From the NCBI GenBank assembly GCA_020831715.1, contig JAFIGA010000294.1:1-49089 (forward strand): 49,089 nt of DNA, read 5' to 3'. Under the pieces are notes generated by a model that saw nothing but the letters and a program-made list of their open reading frames with translations, was not told where the DNA came from and did not search any database. The position numbers were made by a program, and so were the translations under genes. Source of the DNA: Leptospira sp. (GTDB lineage Bacteria > Spirochaetota > Leptospiria > Leptospirales > Leptospiraceae). This document shows positions 1 to 8,355 of this stretch, in pieces. The stretch's first letter is position 1; every line of letters starts with the position of its first letter.

Positions 1-8
1 TGAATCAA

Positions 9-1463
9 TCACTCCGGATTGAATGCTCGGTAGTTTAAGAATACAGGTTTACCGGCTTCAATTGTAACAGTGGCTCTAGAACTCCCATCCGGCAATTTCC
101 CTCCGGGAAGTTCTATGGTATAATTACCCGGTCTAAGATGCAGTCGTTTAATCTGATAGTTTGAAGGAAGGAGTCTCCATGATCTAAGATCCGGAGCAAT
201 CGTTTGGCTAGCGGCGTATCCTGCCATAGCACCCATTCCTATTCTCAAGACATTTTCCAACATCTGCTGTTCTGTGGATTTGTTCTTTTTTGCACTTGAA
301 ACTGCTTTTGCCGCTGCTTCAGATGCTAAATAAGCACCAACCATTTTTACAGCGATTGAAGCTACGTTTTTGGTTACGATTGCTTTATAGTTTTCATTGA
401 AGTTCTGTTTGGCTGTATCCGAATAGTCATTGAAAATCATTGTATTCCCAATATTTCTATTATTAACAAGGACAGATCGTGGTAGAGCAGAAGCCGGATC
501 TCTGTCTTTGTAAATAGGAACCGGATTTTCGGCTCTAGACATCGCTGCAAGTACTCCCGCAGCACTGGCTCCTTCACCTCTGGCGCGAATTGCAGTTTCA
601 ACCGAGCCACGAAGTGTAAGAGCGAAGAACTGATCATTGAAAAGTCTTCCTCTGGATTCTTTGGTTGCCGCCTTTCCGGCTTGGTTGATAATCACCAATT
701 CACCCATTCCTCTTTCATAAGAAATAGGGTTCATACTATTATCAAATGCCTGCACATAGTTGCTATTGTTTCTTAGTTTGGCAATATCTCTCTGGTCGTT
801 TTCTTTTACAGCAAGCACATAGCGATCTCCTCTAACTTGCTCTAATGACGGTTCTATCTGTTCAATATTTCTGTATTGAACTCTAGCATCATTGTATCTT
901 CCTAGAACTTCGGATAAAACAGCATCTAAATACCTTGCAGCCAGGTTTTGTCTGTATTTTCCCTGGACATACTTCATTTCTTGAAGCTCAACATCCAATC
1001 TTCTAAAATAAATTTTTGCCGTGTCGTATTGACCAATGAAAATATAATTAAGGGCTATGTAAAATTTTATGAGAACTCTCTCAAAGTCCTCACCGCGAAA
1101 GTTGGACTCATTGTCACTGAGAAAGAATGACATACCGGTTTTGGAGACACTTACTTTGATATTATCCGCTATTTGCTCCGCCTCTTTGAATGCCTTATTG
1201 GAAGAATCATAGTCACCTTTGGTATGAAAAATCATACCGGCTTCCATTAAATAGAGTAGGCGATCTTTACTGTCGGATCTGTTCGCCAATTCTCTAATTT
1301 TTGGGATTGCGGCTTGATAATTGCCACTGTAATAAGCTTTTTCGGTATCGCGTATTATAGATGTATAGCTAGTTGCACAGCTTCCAATCAATAATAATGC
1401 GACACCTGAGGTTACAGCGATAGCTGATTTTAATAGAGATTTCAGAGTGAATTTACCAACCAA
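9..1463 (-). CDS. COG3014-like TPR lipoprotein, probable partner of the LpoB-like protein
   Basis: The N-terminus is a basic, hydrophobic signal with a lipobox ending IGSC near residue 29, so an envelope lipoprotein is expected. TPR-like helices follow (YSGNYQAAIPKIREL, then IGQYDTAKIYFRRL and LGRYNDARVQYRNIEQIEP). The C-terminal half holds GELVIINQAGKA, a helical stretch VTKNVASIAVKM and DLRSWRLLPSNYQIKRLHL, which I recall as hallmarks of the COG3014 family. COG3014 genes often sit next to LpoB (COG3417) genes, as here: the start overlaps the end of the upstream LpoB-like gene by 11 bp. The start is TTG with GGAG directly against it, so the exact start is uncertain. The role is inferred: a periplasmic scaffold in peptidoglycan or envelope assembly. 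The molecular function of the family is not established. Confidence 0.8.
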   Translation of the reverse strand: MVGKFTLKSLLKSAIAVTSGVALLLIGSCATSYTSIIRDTEKAYYSGNYQAAIPKIRELANRSDSKDRLLYLMEAGMIFHTKGDYDSSNKAFKEAEQIADNIKVSVSKTGMSFFLSDNESNFRGEDFERVLIKFYIALNYIFIGQYDTAKIYFRRLDVELQEMKYVQGKYRQNLAARYLDAVLSEVLGRYNDARVQYRNIEQIEPSLEQVRGDRYVLAVKENDQRDIAKLRNNSNYVQAFDNSMNPISYERGMGELVIINQAGKAATKESRGRLFNDQFFALTLRGSVETAIRARGEGASAAGVLAAMSRAENPVPIYKDRDPASALPRSVLVNNRNIGNTMIFNDYSDTAKQNFNENYKAIVTKNVASIAVKMVGAYLASEAAAKAVSSAKKNKSTEQQMLENVLRIGMGAMAGYAASQTIAPDLRSWRLLPSNYQIKRLHLRPGNYTIELPGGKLPDGSSRATVTIEAGKPVFLNYRAFNPE

Positions 1464-2043
1464 CTCCTTTATTTCCCCTGACAGCTTGCTTTCGGTATGC
1501 TACTCTTTCATTCCAAATAGCTATATTGGTTTCTATATCCACCAATTCAATATTAACAGTTTGTTCTACAATTCTATCACCACGAACCGTAAAGATATTT
1601 TCATCAATGTCACAACGGACAAAAAAATTGGGTGACTTCATCTTGCCTAATGAAAGACGATTCGATGTCATTCCTGTGAGGCTGAAAGAGATCTCTTTTA
1701 AAGAATCTTCTCTTGTATTGGTTCTGATAGTGAATATCTTATTTCGAATCAATTGGGAAACGAATGAATTGTCGAAGAATTCAGTTGGAATCTGTTCGGT
1801 AGTGTTGTTCTTGGTAGGGAAGTGAGCAACAAAAATACCATCTTCTCTTGGGTTTTCTTTGAAATACTTTCCGATATCATCCCCAAATCTTTTTGCCGCC
1901 TTTTCCAACTCTTGACGAGTTAAGCCCCCGGTATCAGAAACCAGATCTGTATCTAAACTCAATCTCTTCGCTCCACTGGAGCAAGAAATAGCCATCATGG
2001 AAAAAAGGAAAAAAAACAGTGAAATTCTCAGTATTCTAAACAT
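1453..2043 (-). CDS. LpoB-like penicillin-binding-protein activator lipoprotein
   Basis: The protein has 196 aa with a signal peptide and a lipobox ending AISC, so it should be an outer-membrane-anchored lipoprotein. After a short tether comes LDTDLVSDTGGLTRQEL, close to the start of the LpoB domain, then a globular domain with IAIWNERVAYRKQ near the end, where LpoB proteins carry a similar W-bearing segment. LpoB proteins stimulate class A penicillin-binding proteins in enterobacteria; activity in a spirochaete is inferred. ATG at 2043 is preferred over GTG at 2049 because GGGG at 2050-2053 lies six bases before it. It forms a two-gene unit with the downstream COG3014 gene and is divergent from the Cys-rich lipoprotein at 2155. 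Confidence 0.75.
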   Translation of the reverse strand: MFRILRISLFFFLFSMMAISCSSGAKRLSLDTDLVSDTGGLTRQELEKAAKRFGDDIGKYFKENPREDGIFVAHFPTKNNTTEQIPTEFFDNSFVSQLIRNKIFTIRTNTREDSLKEISFSLTGMTSNRLSLGKMKSPNFFVRCDIDENIFTVRGDRIVEQTVNIELVDIETNIAIWNERVAYRKQAVRGNKGVGW

Positions 2044-2115
2044 AAACACCCCTATATAAAGACTCTAATTTTATTCAATATGGTAAAAATTAAACTATTG
2101 GCAAGCGAAAAAAAA

Positions 2116-2143
2116 TTTACACTTAAACCCTAAAAGTTATCTT
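2116..2143 (+). promoter_or_regulatory. Candidate promoter of the lipoprotein-nadA-ispF unit
   Basis: TTTACA (2116-2121), a 16-bp spacer and TATCTT (2138-2143) fit a sigma-70 promoter. Transcription would start near 2150, only a few bases before the ATG at 2155, and no Shine-Dalgarno sequence is visible there. If right, the first gene is translated from a nearly leaderless message. The hexamers are imperfect. Confidence 0.35.
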
Positions 2144-2154
2144 AGATATTAAGC

Positions 2155-2703
2155 ATGGACAGAATAAAACAATTCATTTTTTTGAGTTCCGGTGTTTTTT
2201 TTCTAGGGTGTTTTACCCTATTTTGTGGAGGTCGGTCTAGTAATAATGATAATTCCGAGTTGCTTGCTTTTCTTTTACAATCACCTCCCGGAATTCAAGG
2301 TGCCTGTGAAAAATTCCTACAAACAGAAAATCTCTGTGTGGGAAATCCTGCAAATGTCAATCTAATCTGCAATGGAACTTTACAAAACAGAATTCGAAAT
2401 AGAATTCAACCTGAGAACCTTAGATCAGATGATATTCTTGAAAAGTATTTTCGATGTTTTGATAATTGTAATGTTGAATTCAATCTTGCTTCCAATTGTG
2501 GAAACAACCGATTTTCTACCAATGAAGCTTACCGAAGAGCCCAGAGATCCCTCAGTGAAGGAGGATCTCTTGGAGTAGCCGCCCTTTCTTGGACAAATTG
2601 TTACAATCGTTGTCGCTCTGTAAACGGGCAGACACCACCTGAAAATTCAGGTCTCGCCGAATCCGGTACCACATTTCCGGAAGATTGGTTCCAAGGAGAA
2701 TAG
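2155..2703 (+). CDS. Cysteine-rich putative lipoprotein
   Basis: I do not recognise the family. The 182-aa product begins with a hydrophobic signal ([13 protein letters not shown]), with a spirochaete-type lipobox FLGC near residue 19. The mature part has about ten further cysteines, including pairs CFDNC and CYNRC, suggesting disulfide bonds in an oxidising periplasm or at the surface. The C-terminal tail is short, acidic and low in complexity. The gene ends one base before nadA, so it is probably co-transcribed with nadA and ispF, but no functional link to them is apparent. No good Shine-Dalgarno sequence precedes the ATG. Confidence 0.6.
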   Translation: MDRIKQFIFLSSGVFFLGCFTLFCGGRSSNNDNSELLAFLLQSPPGIQGACEKFLQTENLCVGNPANVNLICNGTLQNRIRNRIQPENLRSDDILEKYFRCFDNCNVEFNLASNCGNNRFSTNEAYRRAQRSLSEGGSLGVAALSWTNCYNRCRSVNGQTPPENSGLAESGTTFPEDWFQGE

Positions 2704-2704
2704 C

Positions 2705-3691
2705 ATGGGTGCCTATACAGAAGAAGAAACTTTGGATAAATTATCCAAATTGTACATACCATCGGAAATCGATCAAATGCTTCCCTTGATTCGAGAAATC
2801 AATCGCTTGAAGAAAGAAAAAAATGCAGTTCTTCTAGGGCACAACTATATGACCCCGGATGTATTCTACGGAATTTCGGACATCGTGGGAGACTCATTAT
2901 ACCTGTCAAAAATGGCTGGAGAAACAGACGCAGATATCATCCTTTTCAATGGTGTTCACTTCATGGCGGAAACTGCTAAGATTCTCTCTCCCGATAAAAA
3001 AGTTCTTATTGCCGATCTAAAAGCCGGTTGTTCTCTCGCTGAGTCTATCACAAGAGATGACGTTAAGGCTTTGAAAGCTCAATACCCGGGTGTTCCGGTT
3101 GTTACCTATGTGAATTGCTCAGCAGAAGTTAAGGCTGAGACGGATGTATGCTGCACTTCGGCAAATGCTCAATTCATTGTGGACTCCTTGGATTCGGACA
3201 CAGTTATATTCTTGCCCGATGAGTATCTAGCTCAAAATGTTCAGAAAAATACTAAGAAAAAAATTATTTCTCACCCCGGAAGATGTATGGTGCATGAGAT
3301 GTATACACCCATGGACATCGAGATTACGAGACAGAGACTGGGCGGAGATGTTACGGTAATTTCCCATCCGGAATACTCTCGTGAAGTTGTTGATCGCTCG
3401 GATTTTTCCGGTTCCACTTCCCAGATGATTGACTTTGTTCGTTCGGCACCATCGAAAAACATTCTCTTAATTACAGAGTGTTCGATGGGAGACAACCTGC
3501 GAATGGAGTTCCCTGAAAAGCATTTTGTTTCCACTTGCCAGACCTGTCCTCATATGAAAAAAATTACATTGGAAAAAGTAAGAGATGCACTTTTAGAAGA
3601 GAAATTTGAAATTCATTTAGATCCGGAGATCATTCGCTTGGCGAAGAACTCGGTGACTCGAATGTTGGAACTATCATATAATAAAAAGTAG
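2705..3691 (+). CDS. nadA: Quinolinate synthase NadA
   Basis: NadA condenses iminoaspartate with dihydroxyacetone phosphate to quinolinate, the second step of de novo NAD synthesis, using a [4Fe-4S] cluster. The 328-aa length fits the family. Likely cluster ligands are C109 ([10 protein letters not shown]), C194 ([10 protein letters not shown]) and one Cys of the CQTCPHM motif (C278 or C281). The substrate-binding segments [11 protein letters not shown] near the N-terminus and [10 protein letters not shown] are present. The ATG lies one base after the upstream lipoprotein stop, and ispF follows six bases later. No L-aspartate oxidase gene is next to it. Confidence 0.95.
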   Translation: MGAYTEEETLDKLSKLYIPSEIDQMLPLIREINRLKKEKNAVLLGHNYMTPDVFYGISDIVGDSLYLSKMAGETDADIILFNGVHFMAETAKILSPDKKVLIADLKAGCSLAESITRDDVKALKAQYPGVPVVTYVNCSAEVKAETDVCCTSANAQFIVDSLDSDTVIFLPDEYLAQNVQKNTKKKIISHPGRCMVHEMYTPMDIEITRQRLGGDVTVISHPEYSREVVDRSDFSGSTSQMIDFVRSAPSKNILLITECSMGDNLRMEFPEKHFVSTCQTCPHMKKITLEKVRDALLEEKFEIHLDPEIIRLAKNSVTRMLELSYNKK

Positions 3692-3697
3692 GGCAAA

Positions 3698-4177
3698 ATG
3701 TATCGTATCGGCAATGGAATTGATTTTCACAGATTGGTTTTGGAACCATTTCGTCCGCTGATTTTGGGCGGGGTAGAGTTGGAGACGGAATTCGCCTTGC
3801 TGGGTCATAGTGATGCGGATATAGTTCTTCATAGTATTGGAGACGCTATCCTGGGAGCAATGGCTGAAGGCGATATCGGTGATCATTTCCCGGATACAGA
3901 TCCGTCTCTAAAGGGCATGGATTCCAAAGACATCATAGTCAAATGCCGTGAACTCATGAAAGCCAACCAATATACTATATCGAATGTTGATGTAACAATT
4001 GTTTCCGAAAAGCCTAAAATTTCTCCCTATCGTTTGGAGATTAGAAAATCACTAGCTGAATTATTGAATCTGGAATTGAATCAAGTTTCTCTGAAAGCTA
4101 CAACTATGGAAGGTATGGGTTCCTTAGGCAGATCTGAGGGAATGATGGTGATGAGCTCGGTGCTTTTGGAAAAGTAG
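3698..4177 (+). CDS. ispF: 2-C-methyl-D-erythritol 2,4-cyclodiphosphate synthase IspF
   Basis: IspF cyclises CDP-methylerythritol 2-phosphate in the non-mevalonate isoprenoid pathway. The 159 aa match the usual length. Metal ligands D9 and H11 (GIDFH) and H45 (ADIVLH) are in place, together with the GHSDAD loop, the [11 protein letters not shown] segment and a C-terminal [14 protein letters not shown] motif. It is the last gene of the 2155-4177 unit and converges on the tRNA genes. Other MEP-pathway genes are not in the window. Confidence 0.95.
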   Translation: MYRIGNGIDFHRLVLEPFRPLILGGVELETEFALLGHSDADIVLHSIGDAILGAMAEGDIGDHFPDTDPSLKGMDSKDIIVKCRELMKANQYTISNVDVTIVSEKPKISPYRLEIRKSLAELLNLELNQVSLKATTMEGMGSLGRSEGMMVMSSVLLEK

Positions 4178-4195
4178 TATTGAAGGAATGAAAAG

Positions 4196-4271
<76 letters not shown>

Positions 4272-4289
4272 ACTTCATTTCATATATAC

Positions 4290-4363
4290 TGGGCCTGACA
4301 AGACTCGAACTTGTGACCCCTCGCTTATCAAGCGAGTGCTCTAACCAACTGAGCTACAGGCCC
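4290..4363 (-). tRNA. tRNA-Ile (anticodon GAT), CCA not encoded
   Basis: The cloverleaf on the minus strand has acceptor stem GGGCCTG / CAGGCCC, anticodon arm CTCGCTTGATAAGCGAG (GAT, isoleucine) and T-arm loop TTCGAGT. Discriminator A at 4290 is followed by GTA, so CCA must be added post-transcriptionally, unlike the neighbouring tRNA-Ala. The pair is the same Ile-Ala duo that sits in many bacterial 16S-23S spacers, but no rRNA is nearby. Confidence 0.97.
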
Positions 4364-4493
4364 TTTCTATATACAACCAATATTTTGAATCCACCTCTGA
4401 ATGCAAGATGAATTTGAATTATTTTTTCCCAATTGTAAATTTTATTAAAAATTCATTTGACTTATCAAGTATATAGTGCTTTTTGGAAGGGGT

Positions 4494-6389
4494 ATGCCTC
4501 AATCGAAATCTCCTCAGACTCTTATTTTGGTGGAATCTCCCGCCAAGGCGAAGTCGATCCAGTCCTACTTGGGTGATGCTTTCCTTGTCCAAGCAACAGG
4601 TGGGCATATTATGGATATACCATCTACCGGACTATCTGTAAATGTATCAAAGGGATTTGCAATCAAAAAAGAAGTCCTCCCTAGAAAATACAAACAAGTT
4701 CAGCTATTAAAAAAATCTATTCATAAATTTAACAAAATCATTGTGGCAACAGACCCGGATAGAGAAGGGGAGGCAATAGCTTTTGACATATTGGAGTTAG
4801 GTGGTGAATCCAGGAAACAATGGATTCGTTGTGGATTTCAAGAGATCACCCCCAATGCTGTGAAGGAAAAAATCGCTAAGCCCGATTCTTTCCAGGAACT
4901 CACTCTCCAAGCCCAAGAAACAAGAAGAATACTGGACAGATTGTTCGGTTATCTGATAAGCCCCGAGTTATGGAAAAGAATACAGGGAGGCACGTCTGCC
5001 GGAAGAGTACAATCAGTAATATTGCGTTGGATCTGTGAAAGGGAACAAGAAATTCGAAATTTCAAACCGGACAAATATCTGGATCTCCATGCCTTTGAAG
5101 AAAGGCTTCAGTCAGGGGATGGGAGTCCTATATTCCAAGATGGTGGTTTCAAATGGATCAGAAAGAAAGATATTTTCACCCCTGGTGAGGTATTTTGGAA
5201 AGAACTGGAAAAGCAATCTATAAAACCCATTAAGACCATAAAGGGTAAAAATAATAATAAGGAGTTTTACGACTGGAAGAATCAATTTATTGTTCTATCC
5301 AGTAAAGAAACCGCAAGCAAGCAATACCCTCCACCCCCTTTTAAGACTTCCAGTCTCCAGGAATTCGCCTCAATAGCCTTGGGTTGGAATCCCAAGAAAA
5401 CCATGCGTGTGGCACAAACTCTCTATGAGGGTGTCAACTTGGAAGGTGGTAAACCCATGGGACTCATCACCTATCCTAGAACAGATTCGACACGATTGAG
5501 CCCATCGGCTGTAACTAAAGCATTTGCAATTATAGAAGAAAAATTTGGGAAGAAATATATTGGCAAGAATCCGGGAAGCGCTAAGATTAAATCCGGGAAG
5601 CAAAAAATCCAAGATGCCCACGAAGCTATCCGACCCACTATCATAGATACCCATCCGGAAAAAATTACAAACTATCTAAACGCGGATGAATCCAAGCTAT
5701 ACAGTCTTATCCACCAAAGATTTTTTGCCTCACTCACTTCCGCTCGTGAAGGAACCAAATCTGAGGTAATCTTGGATGGGCTAGGGGAGCAGTGGAAAAA
5801 GGAAGCATTCCAGGAAACTTTTCCCGGGTTCACCGTTTGGTATTCCAAAAAAGAAAAGTCTTCTGCTAAACTAGAATACAAAGAAGGGGAAATAATTTCT
5901 ATCGAAACAATTTCAATGGAGTGGAAGGAAACAGAGCCTCCATCTCGATACACTCAGGGAAGTCTTGTCAAGAAAATGGAATCCAAGGGAGTGGGAAGAC
6001 CTTCCACCTACGCTCCGAGCATTGAAGTTTTGTCAGAAAGAAAATATATTATCTGGGATAAGAAATTTTGCATCCCAACCACCTTAGGCGAAGATGTGAA
6101 TTCGTTTTTGGTAGGTGGATTTGGGGATTTGATCGAGGATGATTTTACCAAAAAAATGGAAGAGGACTTAGATCGAATCGAAGAAGGAGATCTAACCAAA
6201 TTAGGAGTTCTTTCTCCCTTCTATGAAACCTTGCAGGCAAAAATCAAACAGGCACATTTCGTGAAAAAGGATACAGCAATCTGTCCGACCTGTGCCAAAG
6301 GAGTAGTTCGTAAAAAAACTGATAAAAAGGGAAAAATCATCCTCTACTGTTCCCGTTTTCCGGAATGTGAATATGGAGAATATGCCTAG
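4494..6389 (+). CDS. topA: DNA topoisomerase I (type IA)
   Basis: TopA relaxes negative supercoils by transient single-strand cleavage. The TOPRIM domain has E14 (VESPAKAK) and the D87-P-D89-R-E91 acidic cluster. The active-site tyrosine is Y327 in GLITYPRTDSTRLS. The product ends in one four-cysteine zinc finger (C597, C600, C619, C625), whereas the E. coli enzyme has several, which makes this a short form (631 aa). The ATG at 4494 is preferred over the in-frame GTG at 4476 because GGAAGGGG lies just before it and nothing comparable precedes the GTG. The spacing is short. It is monocistronic: the RRM gene downstream has its own promoter. Confidence 0.95.
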   Translation: MPQSKSPQTLILVESPAKAKSIQSYLGDAFLVQATGGHIMDIPSTGLSVNVSKGFAIKKEVLPRKYKQVQLLKKSIHKFNKIIVATDPDREGEAIAFDILELGGESRKQWIRCGFQEITPNAVKEKIAKPDSFQELTLQAQETRRILDRLFGYLISPELWKRIQGGTSAGRVQSVILRWICEREQEIRNFKPDKYLDLHAFEERLQSGDGSPIFQDGGFKWIRKKDIFTPGEVFWKELEKQSIKPIKTIKGKNNNKEFYDWKNQFIVLSSKETASKQYPPPPFKTSSLQEFASIALGWNPKKTMRVAQTLYEGVNLEGGKPMGLITYPRTDSTRLSPSAVTKAFAIIEEKFGKKYIGKNPGSAKIKSGKQKIQDAHEAIRPTIIDTHPEKITNYLNADESKLYSLIHQRFFASLTSAREGTKSEVILDGLGEQWKKEAFQETFPGFTVWYSKKEKSSAKLEYKEGEIISIETISMEWKETEPPSRYTQGSLVKKMESKGVGRPSTYAPSIEVLSERKYIIWDKKFCIPTTLGEDVNSFLVGGFGDLIEDDFTKKMEEDLDRIEEGDLTKLGVLSPFYETLQAKIKQAHFVKKDTAICPTCAKGVVRKKTDKKGKIILYCSRFPECEYGEYA

Positions 6390-6428
6390 TAGAACGTTGT
6401 AAAATTTCATAAAAAGTGAATATAGGGC

Positions 6429-6457
6429 TTGCGTAAAATATTCGATCTTCCTATCAT
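6429..6457 (+). promoter_or_regulatory. Promoter of the RRM protein gene
   Basis: TTGCGT (6429-6434), an exact 17-bp spacer and TATCAT (6452-6457). Seven bases after the -10 box lies 6464, the first base of a perfect hairpin, so the predicted message begins with a stem-loop. Confidence 0.55.
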
Positions 6458-6463
6458 GACATA

Positions 6464-6490
6464 TTGCTCTGCGGAGCAAGATTTAGGAGA
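6464..6490 (+). promoter_or_regulatory. 5'-end hairpin and ribosome-binding site of the RRM gene
   Basis: TTGCTC (6464-6469), loop TGCG and GAGCAA (6474-6479) form a perfect 6-bp stem-loop at the predicted transcript start. AGGAGA (6485-6490) follows, nine bases before the ATG at 6500. A stem at the extreme 5' end can protect an mRNA from decay. That role is inferred. Confidence 0.5.
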
Positions 6491-6499
6491 TTTTTAAGT

Positions 6500-6772
6500 A
6501 TGAATATTTATGTAGGAAACCTATCCTATGGAATGACTGATGGTGCTCTAGAAGCATTATTCAATCAGTATGGAACCGTATCGAACTCAAAGATTATTAT
6601 CGATAGAGACACTGGACGCTCTAAAGGTTTTGGATTTGTCGAAATGGACAATGGATCAGAAGGTGAGGAAGCAATTTCTCAACTTAATGGAAAAGAAATT
6701 GAAGGTAGAGCTCTTCGTGTAAATGAAGCTAAACCTCAAGCAGACAGACCAAGACGAGGTCCACGTTACTAA
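6500..6772 (+). CDS. Small RNA-recognition-motif (RRM) protein
   Basis: A single RRM domain fills the 90-aa protein: RNP2 is IYVGNL (residues 3-8) and RNP1 is KGFGFVEM (42-49), with the expected aromatic residues. A short basic tail (RPRRGPRY) ends it. Small bacterial RRM proteins bind single-stranded RNA and are often cold-inducible in cyanobacteria; no target is known here. The ATG at 6500 is chosen because AGGAGA precedes it and the RRM begins at once; an upstream in-frame TTG at 6464 lies in the hairpin. It is monocistronic, between its own promoter and terminator. Confidence 0.92.
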   Translation: MNIYVGNLSYGMTDGALEALFNQYGTVSNSKIIIDRDTGRSKGFGFVEMDNGSEGEEAISQLNGKEIEGRALRVNEAKPQADRPRRGPRY

Positions 6773-6804
6773 GAACAACGCTTTTTTATAAAAGAAAGTT
6801 TGTG

Positions 6805-6843
6805 AAAAGCTCTCCATTTGGAAACATTTGGGGAGCTTTTTTT
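6805..6843 (+). terminator. Rho-independent terminator of the RRM gene
   Basis: An 11-bp stem, AAAAGCTCTCC (6805-6815) with GGGGAGCTTTT (6830-6840), contains one G-U pair and is followed by a T-run to 6843. The repeat block begins about 30 bp later. Confidence 0.85.
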
Positions 6844-6872
6844 ATGTCCACTTGATGGTTGGAAGAAAGGAG

Positions 6873-7591
6873 TTCAGGAGAGTTGCTTTGCAACTTGGGG
6901 GTGCCGGCTTGTTGGGAAACTGCTACGCATTGGGGTGCTCACATACGTTCGCAGAAGAGTTAACAACCGCAGCACCAATTGCTTTGCAATGTAGTGCTGG
7001 GCGCGCGGAAGGAACGGAAAGAATGGCGGTGCCATTCTGAACGGAAAAAATAAGAGAAGAATTCAAGGGATGAAGAGGATTTTAGGGATTAAAGTGGAAG
7101 CAATGTTTACAGGAGAGTCGGCGGTGTTGAAGGAGAAAAGAAAAGAAAAGAAAAGAGTAACAAGGATATTCGCTTCCGTTTTGAAGTCAGCGAATAACAG
7201 GATGGCTTCGTCACTTAAGTTCCTTGCCAACAGGTTCACTGATTTAGATTTAGAAAGGTTTTTGTTCTGATTGAAGTAATTTTATTTTTCTTAGAAAAAA
7301 ATAAATCATCAAAACACAACTCTGCAAGGTAGTGACCACTTTTTCCCGGCTCTTTGCATCCCCGAGCAGGCAACCTGACGGGGAAAAGTGGTCGCGATCT
7401 CTTTTTCCGTGTCGCCGAAGGCGCTTCCGTGATTTCCGTTGTTACCTTCTCATCCATCTGCGCCTATCCCCGAGATCTGCGGGAACTAAATTTTCCTGAT
7501 TGCTTTAGCAACCACCCCTTATTCGACAGGCGTAGCCTTTGTCGAATCTCCCAGCTTGCACATCCAATCTAGCAAGCTCCCTTGAATTCTT
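6873..7591. repeat. Repeat element copy A (modules R1-R2-R3-R4 plus right end)
   Basis: A 0.72-kb element in five parts that recur to the right. R1 (6873-7046) holds two hairpins: CAGCAC...GTGCTG (6970-6999), with an inner ATTGC/GCAAT stem, and GAATGGC-GGT-GCCATTC (7021-7037). R2 (7062-7100) has the core GAAGAGGATTTTAGGGATT. R3 (7159-7271) includes the ATTCGCT...AGCGAAT stem. R4 (7334-7552) is a string of hairpins, including GACCACTTTTTCCC with its complement at 7380-7393 and ATTCGACA...TGTCGAAT ending at 7547. The right end (7570-7591) carries AGCTCCCTTGAATTC. The left end TTCAGGAGAGTTGC is an imperfect inverse of the right end. No convincing gene lies inside. Confidence 0.85.
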
Positions 7592-7645
7592 ATTTGTGAG
7601 TATCAGAGTTTATTTATGGTAATTCTTTTGTTATGAGTTCTGAAA

Positions 7646-8068
7646 CTAGTTTTTAAATGGATTTATTACTTTTAATTTCTCTATTTTTTGATTGTCTTGT
7701 AAATCTTCGGAATAGATTATATTGCATTTTAATTCAATTGCGGCGTTGATTATCAATGTATCTTAATAACTGTATTTAAATTTATTTTTCAATACCAGAC
7801 TTTTAAGATAAAAATCTGGAGAAGGATAATATTTACAAAGAGGAAATAGTATATCATTCAAATAAGATTTTAATTCGTTAATTGAAAAATATTCTTTATT
7901 TTTATTCAAAGCAACATTCGAAAATTCCTGAATAACTTGATAACTAATTACATAATTGCTAGTTTTTACTGCTTCCGCTACTATATCAATGGCTATTTTC
8001 TTTTTCTTTTTGTCTTCACTAAATTGATAGAGAATTATATTCGTATCTAAAAAAATTTTATCTTTCAT
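7646..8068 (-). pseudogene. VapC-like PIN-domain toxin interrupted by an in-frame TAA
   Basis: The first 101 codons encode a PIN domain: FLDTN (D8), a basic helix, and VISYQVIQEF (E48). Codon 102 (7763-7765) is TAA. The same frame then continues for 38 sense codons with the rest of the fold, DTLIINAAIEL (D103) and IIYSEDLQ (D122), and ends INPF plus a natural TAG at 7646-7648. Families of this type usually have Trp or Tyr at the interrupted position; Tyr to TAA needs one change. The truncated product lacks two of the four acidic metal ligands, so the RNase should be inactive unless the stop is read through. The antitoxin gene overlaps the start by 11 bp. Lack of decay downstream suggests a recent mutation or a sequencing error. 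Confidence 0.85.
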
Positions 8069-8279
8069 TCATTTCATTTCTTGAAAATGTTCTATCGATT
8101 TTTATATGTTTAAATTTTGAAATATATTCTTCATAATTTAAATTCTTTGAATTGTCGTTTGAAAGCGTTTTTAACCAATCAAGAAATAAATCATTTAAAG
8201 ATCTATTTAAAGACCTAGCCTTTAATCTAGCCTTTTCTATAAGTTTGTCATCTTCGACACGGAAGGTCACATTTTTCAT
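8058..8279 (-). CDS. VapB-like antitoxin (ribbon-helix-helix type)
   Basis: The 73-aa product begins MKNVTFRVEDDKLIEKARLK, the strand-then-helix pattern of ribbon-helix-helix antitoxins, then SLNRSLNDLFLDWL, and a charged C-terminal tail that would wrap the toxin. It overlaps the PIN toxin gene, the usual antitoxin-first order. ATG at 8279 is preferred over an in-frame GTG at 8294, which lies inside the inverted repeat upstream. The antitoxin looks intact although its toxin is interrupted. The locus sits between two copies of the repeated right-end sequence, so it looks like cargo of the repeat block. Confidence 0.8.
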   Translation of the reverse strand: MKNVTFRVEDDKLIEKARLKARSLNRSLNDLFLDWLKTLSNDNSKNLNYEEYISKFKHIKIDRTFSRNEMNER

Positions 8280-8288
8280 TATTCCAAT

Positions 8289-8314
8289 TTGCACATAATT
8301 TGTGCAATTGTCAA
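8289..8314 (-). promoter_or_regulatory. Operator and -35 region of the toxin-antitoxin locus
   Basis: TTGCACA (8289-8295), spacer TAATT and TGTGCAA (8301-8307) form a perfect 7-bp inverted repeat. On the minus strand TTGACA (8314-8309) lies directly upstream. The arrangement fits autoregulation by the antitoxin or its complex, as is usual for such loci. A clear -10 box is not visible. Confidence 0.55.
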
Positions 8315-8355
8315 GAGATTTTTAATTTTCTTTTTATCTGATTACACATTCTAAT

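Noticed and set aside
6828..7040. Short ORF across the R1 repeat
   Set aside because: It runs from the terminator into a hairpin-rich repeat, has no ribosome-binding site, and the frame is not kept in copy B.
7070..7572. Three short ORFs in copy A (both strands)
   Set aside because: They follow the repeat modules, lack ribosome-binding sites and overlap on opposite strands. The R4 frame (VAEGAS segment) is shared with copy C, but identical DNA explains that and copy B lacks it.
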